Shown piece by piece: positions 1 to 5,527 of a DNA stretch of 6,490 bases. A program made the position numbers and the translations under genes. Below the pieces are notes generated by a model that made no database searches, was not told where the DNA came from, and saw only the letters and a list, made by a program, of their open reading frames with translations. Position 1 is the first letter of the stretch. Every line of letters begins with the position of its first letter. The DNA is from an uncultured Moraxella sp. (GTDB taxonomy: Bacteria > Pseudomonadota > Gammaproteobacteria > Pseudomonadales > Moraxellaceae). The DNA is taken from contig CAKAQU010000094.1 in NCBI GenBank assembly GCA_916720335.1, positions 1 to 6,490 of the forward strand, read 5' to 3'.

Positions 1-481
1 GTTTTATCAGCTGTAAAATCAACTGAGCAGCGCAATAAATCGCCAAAAGCCATAAAGCAAAATAAAAATCAGGCACAACTTCTCTAATTTGATAAAATTG
101 CTGACATTGATTAGAGGTGGGATGCTTTGGAATCACAGTAAGTGTGTAATCCCCAGCATCTAATTTGACATAACAATCAAGCATTAACACTTGGTTAAAA
201 TAACTGCGTCTAATAAAAATGAATGCTGGGCGTGTTTTTACTGACTGTCCTGAACCGTTGGTAATCTTTAAAATAAAATACCTACTTTGGTTTGCAGTTA
301 ATAAATTTCTTTGAATAAAAATACCATAATATGCTGATTTTTTAATACAAAAAGAATAACCGCCTGTTTGTATAGGACACTCAAAAACCAACTGCCCATA
401 CAAAGTGCGGTATAAAAAATAGATAAATGGCGCAAAAACCACAACAAATAATAAAACAAGACCGGCAGCAAATAAGAAAAT
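1..481 (-). CDS. Unrecognised two-helix membrane protein, 3' end outside the window, probable ATT start
   Basis: I do not recognise this protein. The frame is open from a TAA at 491-493 to the left edge, giving about 160 visible residues. Residues 2-24 form a strongly hydrophobic helix (FLFAAGLVLLFVVVFAPFIY). A soluble domain of about 115 residues follows, and a second hydrophobic helix lies at about 139-159. The loop holds four cysteines (35, 45, 103, 126), an even number that could form disulfides if the loop is periplasmic. No ATG occurs before residue 100, and the only GTG (residue 14) and TTG (residue 27) lie in or after the first helix. The best start is ATT at 479-481, five bases after AAGGGG (487-492), and it preserves the whole first helix. 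It lies about 50 bases downstream of dapF. Sustained coding-like composition and a sensible membrane layout support a real gene. The alternatives are a mutated start codon (pseudogene) or a sequence error. Confidence 0.55.
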   Translation of the reverse strand, partial: MFLFAAGLVLLFVVVFAPFIYFLYRTLYGQLVFECPIQTGGYSFCIKKSAYYGIFIQRNLLTANQSRYFILKITNGSGQSVKTRPAFIFIRRSYFNQVLMLDCYVKLDAGDYTLTVIPKHPTSNQCQQFYQIREVVPDFYFALWLLAIYCAAQLILQLIK

Positions 482-486
482 AGTTA

Positions 487-492
487 CCCCTT
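487..492 (-). promoter_or_regulatory. Ribosome binding site that decides an ATT start
   Basis: AAGGGG on the minus strand lies five bases before ATT at 479-481. This is normal Shine-Dalgarno spacing and is the main reason to place the start of the left-edge membrane protein there. Further upstream the frame is closed by TAA at 491-493, so no earlier start is possible. Confidence 0.45.
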
Positions 493-509
493 ACCCAGAT
501 ATAATTTTT

Positions 510-515
510 ATTATA
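510..515 (-). promoter_or_regulatory. Possible -10 element for the left-edge membrane gene
   Basis: A perfect TATAAT is read on the minus strand about 30 bases before the proposed ATT start, which would give a leader of about 20 bases. No convincing -35 is seen 16-18 bases upstream. The element also lies in an AT-rich inverted repeat (ATATAAT, four A's, ATTATAT), so the match could be due to composition. Confidence 0.25.
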
Positions 516-533
516 TGATTTTATTAAAAACCA

Positions 534-1436
534 TCATGAATTTTCAGTGCTGATGTCAGGTGTCAAATTAATACCTGCTTGCGCTGCCAAACCATCAGGA
601 CTAAAAACTCCTTCATAAACAAAGGCGGTTGGACCTGTCATCATGACTGAATAGCCTTCTTGCCAACGCACTGCAAGACTGCCGCCGTACAATTGGGCGC
701 GAATATCCACACCCTCATCAAGCCAACCTTCACGGACACCCACAGCAACTGCTGCACATGCGCCAGTGCCACAGGCTTGAGTTTCGCCAACGCCACGTTC
801 ATAAACGCGAAGGCGGATATGACGCTGATTAACCACTTGAACAAATCCAACATTGACGTGCTCAGGAAAAGCTGAATGCGACTCTATGGCTTTACCTAAT
901 TTATTGACATCTGCCGTTAATACATCATCAACTTTAATCACTGCATGAGGATTGCCCATATTGGCAACATAAAGAGAAACAGGAAAGCCATCCACATCTA
1001 AACGGTAAGAATTACCAATTTTAGTAATGGCTTTAGGGGCAAAAGGAATGTCTGCTGGTTCAAACTTTGGTTTACCCATATCCACTTGCACCCAGCCATA
1101 ACGGTCTGTTGTTAATGTAATAATACCACTGGCTGTTTCAACTTTAAGACGCTGTTTAAAGGAGAGTTTTCGGGCTTGTACAAACGTTGCAAAACAGCGA
1201 GCGCCATTGCCACATTGAGAAACTTCATGTCCATCCGCATTAAAAATACGATATTTAAAATCCACATCGGGACGAGTAGGCGGTTCTACAATCAATAACT
1301 GGTCAAAACCGACACCCAGATGACGATTAGCAAGCAATTTTACCAAATCGCTTGTTAAATTCATGCGTTGTGTTACCAAATCAATAACCATAAAGTCATT
1401 GCCCAGTCCGTGCATTTTTGTAAATTCAATCAGCAT
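534..1436 (-). CDS. dapF: Diaminopimelate epimerase DapF
   Basis: DapF interconverts LL- and meso-2,6-diaminopimelate in the cytoplasm, the penultimate step of lysine synthesis and the source of meso-DAP for peptidoglycan. It needs no cofactor and uses two cysteines as acid and base. Both are present in family motifs: Cys75 in the stretch NADGHEVSQCGNGAR and Cys222 in GVGETQACGTGACAAV. The N-terminal FTKMHGLGNDF and the GNPHAV motif near residue 161 are also typical. The protein has 300 residues against about 274 in E. coli, the excess being mostly a C-terminal tail after about residue 280. The ATG start is preceded by AAGGA at good spacing. No lysA or xerC lies beside it, although those are frequent neighbours in related bacteria. 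A private promoter is likely (1467-1495). Confidence 0.97.
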   Translation of the reverse strand: MLIEFTKMHGLGNDFMVIDLVTQRMNLTSDLVKLLANRHLGVGFDQLLIVEPPTRPDVDFKYRIFNADGHEVSQCGNGARCFATFVQARKLSFKQRLKVETASGIITLTTDRYGWVQVDMGKPKFEPADIPFAPKAITKIGNSYRLDVDGFPVSLYVANMGNPHAVIKVDDVLTADVNKLGKAIESHSAFPEHVNVGFVQVVNQRHIRLRVYERGVGETQACGTGACAAVAVGVREGWLDEGVDIRAQLYGGSLAVRWQEGYSVMMTGPTAFVYEGVFSPDGLAAQAGINLTPDISTENS

Positions 1437-1466
1437 TGTTATTCCTTATATTGTTAAATTATGCCT

Positions 1467-1495
1467 ATCTTATCATGTTTGGCATAAATTAACTA
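1467..1495 (-). promoter_or_regulatory. Probable dapF promoter
   Basis: On the minus strand an extended -10, TGATAAGAT (TAAGAT at 1467-1472), lies 17 bases after a weak -35, TAGTTA (1490-1495). Transcription would start near 1460, about 25 bases before the dapF ATG. The same stretch contains a short inverted repeat (TTATGCC/GGCATAA, about 1459-1487) that overlaps the promoter; its role is unknown. The call rests on consensus matching only. Confidence 0.4.
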
Positions 1496-1529
1496 GGCTA
1501 AATACAATCAGGCTGACCCTTGCTTGGCT

Positions 1530-2189
1530 TTATGATGGATGATTGTTTAAGTTTTGATAATATGCCATTACTGCTGATGCAATTGCATCATTTAAATAAG
1601 CCAGTTTGGGTGTGCGTGCTTTAAATTCATTAAACAGCGTTGTAGTTGCAGTGCTGTGGCTATTAGGTAAACATAAATACTTTTCACTAACGGGAATTGG
1701 ATAATCATCCTTGGCATCACAAACACTTACAAGTGGTTGCTTGCTGTTTTTGTATAACACATCAACCACGCCTGAAAATAGACAAAGATTTGCCTCTTGT
1801 TCCACCAAACTTTGAATCTCTCCACCACTGACGATTTGATTTTCTTTAGCGGTGTTGGTAAATGTCAATCGTAGTGCTAATGGCAAATCATCTAACACCA
1901 AAACAATTTTACCAACGATTTTAATATGGGTTTTGGGGCTAATGGTGCCTTCTGTAACACCCAAAATTTGACAAGCTTGCTTTGCGGTAACTTTAGTCAA
2001 TGTTTTTTGTAATAGTTCAGTCGTTAAAGGATGTTGATTTTTAATCTCATCGCTTAACGCGTCATAATGGGTTAAAAATAGCGTTGGCAAATCAGATTCA
2101 CAAACAAATTTTTCAACACGGGCAGTGTGTACACGAAAAGGAACTTCTTCATCGCAAAGCAATTCTTGCAAAATTAATTTTTCATTCAT
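1530..2189 (-). CDS. Hypothetical protein, 219 residues
   Basis: I do not recognise this protein. It has no signal peptide and no membrane segment, so it is probably cytoplasmic. Residues 68-90 (TAKQACQILGVTEGTIS and onwards) look like a Cro-type helix-turn-helix: an alanine in the first helix, a glycine at the turn, and a second helix starting VTEGTIS. This is only a visual resemblance. The rest is a mixed alpha/beta sequence with scattered cysteines (12, 30, 73, 136, 157, 173). The start has two close ATGs (2187-2189 and 2183-2185); the first is chosen because a weak AAGATGA lies just before it. The gene is divergent from the HIT gene and lies 93 bases upstream of dapF in the same direction. 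A good promoter precedes it. The open frame, start and promoter support a real gene, but its function is unknown. Confidence 0.8.
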   Translation of the reverse strand: MNEKLILQELLCDEEVPFRVHTARVEKFVCESDLPTLFLTHYDALSDEIKNQHPLTTELLQKTLTKVTAKQACQILGVTEGTISPKTHIKIVGKIVLVLDDLPLALRLTFTNTAKENQIVSGGEIQSLVEQEANLCLFSGVVDVLYKNSKQPLVSVCDAKDDYPIPVSEKYLCLPNSHSTATTTLFNEFKARTPKLAYLNDAIASAVMAYYQNLNNHPS

Positions 2190-2222
2190 AAATCATCTTA
2201 AATCATATACATAACCAATACT

Positions 2223-2252
2223 AATATATCATAAATTAACCAACTGTGTTAA
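2223..2252 (-). promoter_or_regulatory. Promoter of the 219-residue gene
   Basis: On the minus strand the -35 is TTAACA (2247-2252), with five of six consensus bases. The spacer is 18 bases, and the -10 is TATATT (2223-2228) with an upstream TG making it an extended -10. Transcription would start near 2216, about 27 bases before the ATG. Confidence 0.5.
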
Positions 2253-2255
2253 AAT
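2247..2255 (+). promoter_or_regulatory. Possible extended -10 for the HIT gene
   Basis: TGTTAAAAT on the plus strand fits an extended -10 (TG, one base, TAAAAT). It lies about 36 bases before the HIT start codon. No good -35 is seen. It overlaps the -35 of the opposite promoter. Confidence 0.3.
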
Positions 2256-2290
2256 TTAGCATGTTTTTTGTTGCTTAAAATGGAGCAGAT

Positions 2291-2707
2291 ATGCATTACA
2301 ATCCTGATAATATTTTTGCCAAAATCCTAGCAGGTAAAATCCCTTGTCATAAGGTTTATGAGGATGATAAAACGTTGGCATTTATGGATGTAATGCCTCA
2401 AGCGGTCGGTCATGTACTTGTTATTCCAAAATGCGAGGCGGTAGAACTGAGTGACTTACCACTGGAATTTGCAGCTGCTGTCATAGCAACCGCTCAAAAA
2501 GTAATCAAAGCCCAAAGACAGGTTTTGGAAACCAAAGGCGTTATACAAATGCAGCTTAACAACCAAGAAGCAGGACAAAGTGTTTTTCATTATCACATGC
2601 ATCTGATTCCAACACACATCCATCAGCTTGGCAAACATGAGGATAAACTGGCAGATATGGAACAATTAGCAGAAATGGCGGCAAAATTAAGCCAAGCCAT
2701 CGTATAA
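2291..2707 (+). CDS. HIT family nucleotide hydrolase/transferase
   Basis: This is a histidine-triad protein of the Hint/Hit branch. Such proteins hydrolyse nucleoside phosphoramidates or related AMP-linked compounds in the cytoplasm as homodimers; the natural substrate here cannot be read from sequence. The catalytic triad FHYHMHLIP gives His100, His102 (the expected nucleophile) and His104. The N-terminal half is typical: IFAKILAGKIPCHKVYEDD near residues 9-26, then AFMDVMPQAVGHVLVIPK at 30-47. A C-terminal helix of about 20 residues follows the triad. The length of 138 residues is normal for the family. The start is ATG preceded by GGAG with five bases between. The gene is monocistronic: it diverges from the 219-residue gene and converges on a small membrane protein gene. 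Confidence 0.95.
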   Translation: MHYNPDNIFAKILAGKIPCHKVYEDDKTLAFMDVMPQAVGHVLVIPKCEAVELSDLPLEFAAAVIATAQKVIKAQRQVLETKGVIQMQLNNQEAGQSVFHYHMHLIPTHIHQLGKHEDKLADMEQLAEMAAKLSQAIV

Positions 2708-2733
2708 TATCAATCTGTCATCAGACAAAGAAA

Positions 2734-2761
2734 AACCCCTTTATACTGAAACAAAGGGGTT
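2734..2761 (-). terminator. Intrinsic terminator, stronger on the minus strand
   Basis: A perfect 9-bp stem (AACCCCTTT at 2734-2742 with AAAGGGGTT at 2753-2761) encloses a 10-base loop. Read on the minus strand it is followed by TTTCTTTG, so it ends transcripts from the small membrane protein gene. On the plus strand, after the HIT gene, the T-run is short, so termination in that direction is less sure. Confidence 0.7.
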
Positions 2762-2774
2762 ATCCAGATAAATG

Positions 2775-2801
2775 ACGCCATCTTAACACTAAAGATGGTG
2801 T
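2775..2801 (+). terminator. Second hairpin between convergent genes, possible terminator of the HIT gene
   Basis: A 10-bp stem with one G-T pair (2775-2784 with 2792-2801) has a 7-base loop. On the plus strand it is followed by ATTAGTTATTTTT, a loose T-rich tail. It sits 6 bases past the stop of the oppositely oriented small gene, so it may also protect that mRNA's 3' end. Confidence 0.45.
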
Positions 2802-2806
2802 ATTAG

Positions 2807-3010
2807 TTATTTTTCAGGATTGCCTGTCAAATGTCCAACTTTTTTAGTTACCGCCCAAGCGATGGGTAAACTAACTAAAAATCCCAAAGCTACAGAAGCC
2901 AACACATAAACTCCCGTTCCTTTATCAGTAACAAATGCAATAATCATCAACACTCCAATAAGCACGGTTGATGCAATTGAAAAAATCACACTAAATAATG
3001 GTACATTCAT
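2807..3010 (-). CDS. Small two-helix membrane protein, 67 residues
   Basis: Two hydrophobic helices lie at about residues 5-27 and 33-54, joined by a short charged turn (TDKGTG). They are followed by a basic, polar tail (TKKVGHLTGNPEK). The residue pattern (LFSVIFSIASTVLIGVLMI, then a glycine-rich second helix ending LPIAWAVTKK) resembles a family of about 65-residue inner-membrane proteins common in Proteobacteria. I recall some of these carrying the label 'CTP synthetase', which nothing here supports. The ATG has GGAG seven bases upstream. The gene is monocistronic, with a clear terminator and a 5' leader holding a short inverted repeat (3034-3048). Its function is unknown. The ribosome binding site, the membrane pattern and the terminator make it a credible gene. 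Confidence 0.8.
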   Translation of the reverse strand: MNVPLFSVIFSIASTVLIGVLMIIAFVTDKGTGVYVLASVALGFLVSLPIAWAVTKKVGHLTGNPEK

Positions 3011-3033
3011 GGCAAATCTCCAAATATCAGCTG

Positions 3034-3048
3034 TGGAATGTTATTCCA
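3034..3048. repeat. Inverted repeat TGGAAT-GTT-ATTCCA
   Basis: A perfect 6-bp inverted repeat with a 3-base centre lies in the leader of the 67-residue gene, about 24 bases before its ATG and just upstream of its ribosome binding site. It could be a small RNA hairpin or an operator. It could equally be chance. Confidence 0.35.
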
Positions 3049-3135
3049 TTGAAAAAATTTTTTTGAATAAAAATAATAAGTTGAAAAATCAATCAGTTAT
3101 AAATAAAATTGTAAAATTTAAACACATATTTTAAA

Positions 3136-3164
3136 TTGACAATTTAAATCTACTGTGATTTATT
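3136..3164 (+). promoter_or_regulatory. Possible dusA promoter
   Basis: A perfect TTGACA (3136-3141) is followed after 17 bases by TTTATT (3159-3164), which matches four of six -10 bases; TATTAT lies two bases further on. Transcription from here would give dusA an untranslated leader of about 195 bases, which is long. A closer promoter in the AT-rich DNA is also possible. Confidence 0.35.
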
Positions 3165-3367
3165 ATACCAAAATTTCCTATAATTTGAAACACATCCGCC
3201 CAACAAAACCGCAGATTCTCTGGATTAACTGCATTAAACACTCATCAAAAAAACCATGATAAAATACAGTTTATAAGGTTTAACAAATATTTTAGTTAAA
3301 GTTTCGTTGGAATTTATGAAATAATACTTATTTGGTTGTGGTAAATAATTTAAAGGCCTATTAATAA

Positions 3368-4366
3368 ATGATTAATTTTCAAAATAATCAAAACAACAAT
3401 TACAATAAAAGAATCTCCCTTGCGCCAATGATAGATTGGACTGTTCGAGAGTTTCGCGATTTTGCTCGGCTATTTAATCCCTATATTTATCTGTACACTG
3501 AAATGATTAGCACCAGTGCTATTTTAAAAGGGGATACCCACCATCTATTACATTACAATAAAAATCAACACCCATTGGTGCTACAGCTTGGTGGCAGCTG
3601 CCCCGAAGAAATGGCAAAATGTGCAAAAATTGCTGAAAATTTTGCTTATGATGAAATTAATATCAATGTTGGTTGCCCATCAGACCGTGTTCAGCACAAT
3701 AAAATTGGAGCGTGTTTGATGGCAGAACCCAGATTGGTTTTTACTATGGCAAAAGCGATGCGGCAAAATACTGATAAACCAATTACCATCAAGCATCGCA
3801 TTGGGATTGATACTTTTGATAGTTATGAGTTTATGAAAAATTTTGTTGAGACGGTCATGGAGGCTGGTATTCGACACTTTATTGTGCACGCACGCAGCGC
3901 ATGGCTAAAAGGACTATCACCAAAGGAAAATCGTGAAATTCCACCACTACGTTATGAATATGTTTACCGCTTAAAAAGCGATTTTCCTGAACTTTTTATA
4001 GAAATTAACGGTGGTATTGATAATTTGGCTCAAATTACCAAACATTTATCTTATGTAGATGGTGTGATGATTGGACGGGCATTTTACCACCAACCAATGT
4101 TGATGGGTGAATGCATGCAAATTTTTGGACAAAAACCGCCCAGTTATGCTGAGATTTTTGATAAACTGATGAAGTTACTAGAAACACAGACTAAACAAGG
4201 GTTGGACATCAAATCATCGGTTAGGCATTACCTAGGACTGTTTCATGGGCTTGATGGTGCCAGAATTTGGCGACAAACGTTAAGTGACAAAAAAACACTT
4301 ACACTGGATAAACTACACCTAACGGGAGAAAAAATATTACAAATTAATCAGTTAAGGAATTTTTGA
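3368..4366 (+). CDS. dusA: tRNA-dihydrouridine(20/20a) synthase DusA
   Basis: DusA reduces uridine to dihydrouridine at positions 20 and 20a of the tRNA D-loop, using FMN and NADPH. The fold is an FMN-binding TIM barrel (about residues 15-250) followed by a helical tRNA-binding domain. DusA-type motifs are all present: LAPMIDWT near residue 18, TEMIST near 44, LGGSCPEE near 74, NVGCPSDRVQ near 100 with the catalytic Cys103, GACLM near 114, KHRIGIDTFDSYEF at 142-155, VHARSAWLKGLSPKENREIPPL at 173-194 and EINGGI near 212. The KENREIPPL stretch separates it from DusB and DusC. Length is normal at 332 residues. The start is the only ATG ahead of the barrel. It is preceded by AAAGG with a rather long gap of about 11 bases and is followed by an unusual Asn/Gln-rich leader. 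Its stop is two bases from the stop of the convergent next gene. Confidence 0.96.
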   Translation: MINFQNNQNNNYNKRISLAPMIDWTVREFRDFARLFNPYIYLYTEMISTSAILKGDTHHLLHYNKNQHPLVLQLGGSCPEEMAKCAKIAENFAYDEININVGCPSDRVQHNKIGACLMAEPRLVFTMAKAMRQNTDKPITIKHRIGIDTFDSYEFMKNFVETVMEAGIRHFIVHARSAWLKGLSPKENREIPPLRYEYVYRLKSDFPELFIEINGGIDNLAQITKHLSYVDGVMIGRAFYHQPMLMGECMQIFGQKPPSYAEIFDKLMKLLETQTKQGLDIKSSVRHYLGLFHGLDGARIWRQTLSDKKTLTLDKLHLTGEKILQINQLRNF

Positions 4367-4368
4367 TA

Positions 4369-5163
4369 TTAGCCCAAAATCAGTTCCAAAACTATTTTGC
4401 TACCAAAAAAACCTACTGCTAACAAAACAAACCCATAAATGGCAAAATTAGCTGCTTTTTTGCCTCGCCAGCCATTTTTGTAATGACCAATAATAAAAAT
4501 ACCAAAAACAATCCAACTTGCCAAACTAAAGAATAATTTATGAGCAATGTGTTGTTTTAAGATGTCATAAGTAACTCCAAAGCCAAAACCTAAAGCTAAA
4601 CTAAGCAGTACAAAGCCCAATAAAATCATGTCAAACAACAAGCTTTCCATACTCTGTAAACTTGGTAGTTTGCTTACCCAAAAACGGTGACGGGTCTGGT
4701 GTTTAAGCTCTCTAATTTGTAGGCGCAAAATTATTGCTTGTACACAAGTCATTAAAAGCACGCAATACGCCATGAACGACAGCAAAATATGAATCTGTAA
4801 AAAAATTCCCAAGTCTGTTAATGGATGATAAGGCGCAACACCAAAATAACCAACGCTAATGCCAATAATTGCGGTTGGTAACGCCAAAACGCCTAGACTT
4901 AGAATTGGACGATAAAGGCCAAACAAAACATAAAACCCCAAAAAAAACAAACTGGTTAAACTAATGGCGTTAAAAATGTTAAGATTGAGTCCATACAATG
5001 TTACAATTTGTGGCGCCAGCAAACTGGCATGAAAGAGCATCGCAGTTATAATGCTTGTCAGCATGATAGACTTATTAATTGGTAAATTTTTAATCAGACA
5101 AAAATATAAATATCCGCCAACCATCAAATAAATTAGCGTTGCAGCACCGTATAAAAATAACAT
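4369..5163 (-). CDS. ypjD: YpjD/CcsA-like cytochrome c assembly family membrane protein
   Basis: This is an inner-membrane protein of 264 residues with about eight hydrophobic segments. It matches the size and layout of E. coli YpjD (about 263 residues) and the HemX/CcsA-type cytochrome c assembly family. Family features seen are PYHPLTDLG near residue 111, LQIHILLSF with His125, LALGFGFGV near 189, HKLFFSLASWIVFG from His208, and HYKNGWRGKKAA near 227, which resembles the YpjD C-terminus. Histidines 45, 125, 208 and 227 are candidate haem-contacting or structural residues. YpjD's exact role is not settled; a link to haem or cytochrome c handling is inferred from the family. The start is ATG with AGGA seven bases upstream. 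In E. coli ypjD lies near ffh, but here it stands alone between dusA (convergent) and a fimbrial remnant. It has its own promoter at 5226-5254. Confidence 0.88.
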   Translation of the reverse strand: MLFLYGAATLIYLMVGGYLYFCLIKNLPINKSIMLTSIITAMLFHASLLAPQIVTLYGLNLNIFNAISLTSLFFLGFYVLFGLYRPILSLGVLALPTAIIGISVGYFGVAPYHPLTDLGIFLQIHILLSFMAYCVLLMTCVQAIILRLQIRELKHQTRHRFWVSKLPSLQSMESLLFDMILLGFVLLSLALGFGFGVTYDILKQHIAHKLFFSLASWIVFGIFIIGHYKNGWRGKKAANFAIYGFVLLAVGFFGSKIVLELILG

Positions 5164-5225
5164 GATTTTATCCTAATTGTTGGTCTATCTTAGATGGTTA
5201 CTTTGGTATTTTTATTTATTTGTGC

Positions 5226-5254
5226 ATTTTAACCAAGTCTTTATTTTTTGTCTA
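5226..5254 (-). promoter_or_regulatory. Promoter of the ypjD-like gene
   Basis: On the minus strand TAGACA (5249-5254, five of six consensus bases) is followed by a 17-base spacer and TAAAAT (5226-5231, five of six). The start would be near 5219, leaving a leader of about 55 bases. It lies just downstream of the terminator at 5276-5304, so the gene is transcribed on its own. Confidence 0.5.
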
Positions 5255-5275
5255 TCAAACCAGAAAATAAAAAAA

Positions 5276-5304
5276 ATTGGATAAAATCTTTGACTTTATC
5301 CAAT
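5276..5304 (-). terminator. Strong intrinsic terminator downstream of the fimbrial remnant
   Basis: A perfect 10-bp stem (ATTGGATAAA at 5276-5285 with TTTATCCAAT at 5295-5304) has a 9-base loop. On the minus strand it is followed by seven or more T's and then ATTTTC. On the plus strand CATTCTTTTTTTG follows, so it may work in both directions. It lies about 20 bases past the remnant's stop codon. Confidence 0.8.
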
Positions 5305-5323
5305 CATTCTTTTTTTGATTAAT

Positions 5324-5527
5324 TTATTGATAAATAAATAAAATGCCTGCTTTAGATTCTACTTTACCTGGAGTGATGTCGCCCGTCTTGATAAGCTGAG
5401 CTCCGATTTCTAAAAAAATGGTCGTTCCCCAATAATACACTCTATCCGTCTTGGTAATGGTTAAATTGATAATTGGCAAAAAAACTGTATTGATATTATT
5501 ATCCGCATATTTTAAATGAAAATTCAA
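5324..5527 (-). pseudogene. Probable remnant of a fimbrial (type 1 pilin family) subunit gene, C-terminal part only
   Basis: The frame gives 67 residues and contains no ATG; its only start-like codon is TTG at 5525-5527, without a ribosome binding site and with an in-frame TAA shortly upstream. The C-terminal half (IFLEIGAQLIKTGDITPGKV at residues 37-56, then ESKAGILFIYQ) has the shape of the last strands of chaperone-usher pilins. There a stretch like 'F.A.YVKTG.VTAG.VEA.A.F...Y' ends the protein and supplies the penultimate tyrosine. A full subunit would have about 160-180 residues with a signal peptide and two cysteines, and all of that is missing. No frame further upstream restores it. 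The 3' end and its terminator are intact, which fits a 5' deletion of a once-functional gene. The alternative is an unrelated small protein started by TTG. The fimbrial call comes from memory of the family pattern. Confidence 0.5.

Larger units (their letters stand above)
3011..3367. other. AT-rich intergenic region between divergent genes
   Basis: This stretch of about 357 bases holds the leaders of the 67-residue membrane gene and of dusA. I find no open frame longer than about 18 codons, no tRNA-like fold and no repeat family. The notable items are the inverted repeat at 3034-3048, a TTGACA promoter-like site at 3136, and a locally less AT-rich patch at about 3190-3240 of unknown meaning. 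Confidence 0.6.

Noticed and set aside
403..411. AAGTGCGGT, identical to the core of the Haemophilus DNA uptake sequence
   Set aside because: It occurs once, inside a coding frame, with no inverted partner or second copy in 6.5 kb. The organism does not look like a Pasteurellaceae member, so chance is the simplest reading.
511..537. ATG overlapping the dapF stop (ATGATG) as a start for the left-edge membrane protein
   Set aside because: That frame ends after eight codons at TAA and is not in phase with the long open frame. A frameshift plus bypass of a stop would be needed.
641..875. Short open frames overlapping dapF on both strands
   Set aside because: They lie inside a well-supported dapF and encode no recognisable pattern; they are shadows of its codon use.
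2456..2665. Minus-strand open frame within the HIT gene
   Set aside because: It is antisense to conserved HIT sequence, including the catalytic triad, and has no independent support.
3178..3234. Minus-strand 18-codon frame in the intergenic region upstream of dusA
   Set aside because: It is very short, with a weak ribosome binding site, no recognisable sequence and no clear promoter.
3680..3889. Minus-strand open frame within dusA
   Set aside because: It is antisense to the catalytic core of DusA and is a coding shadow.
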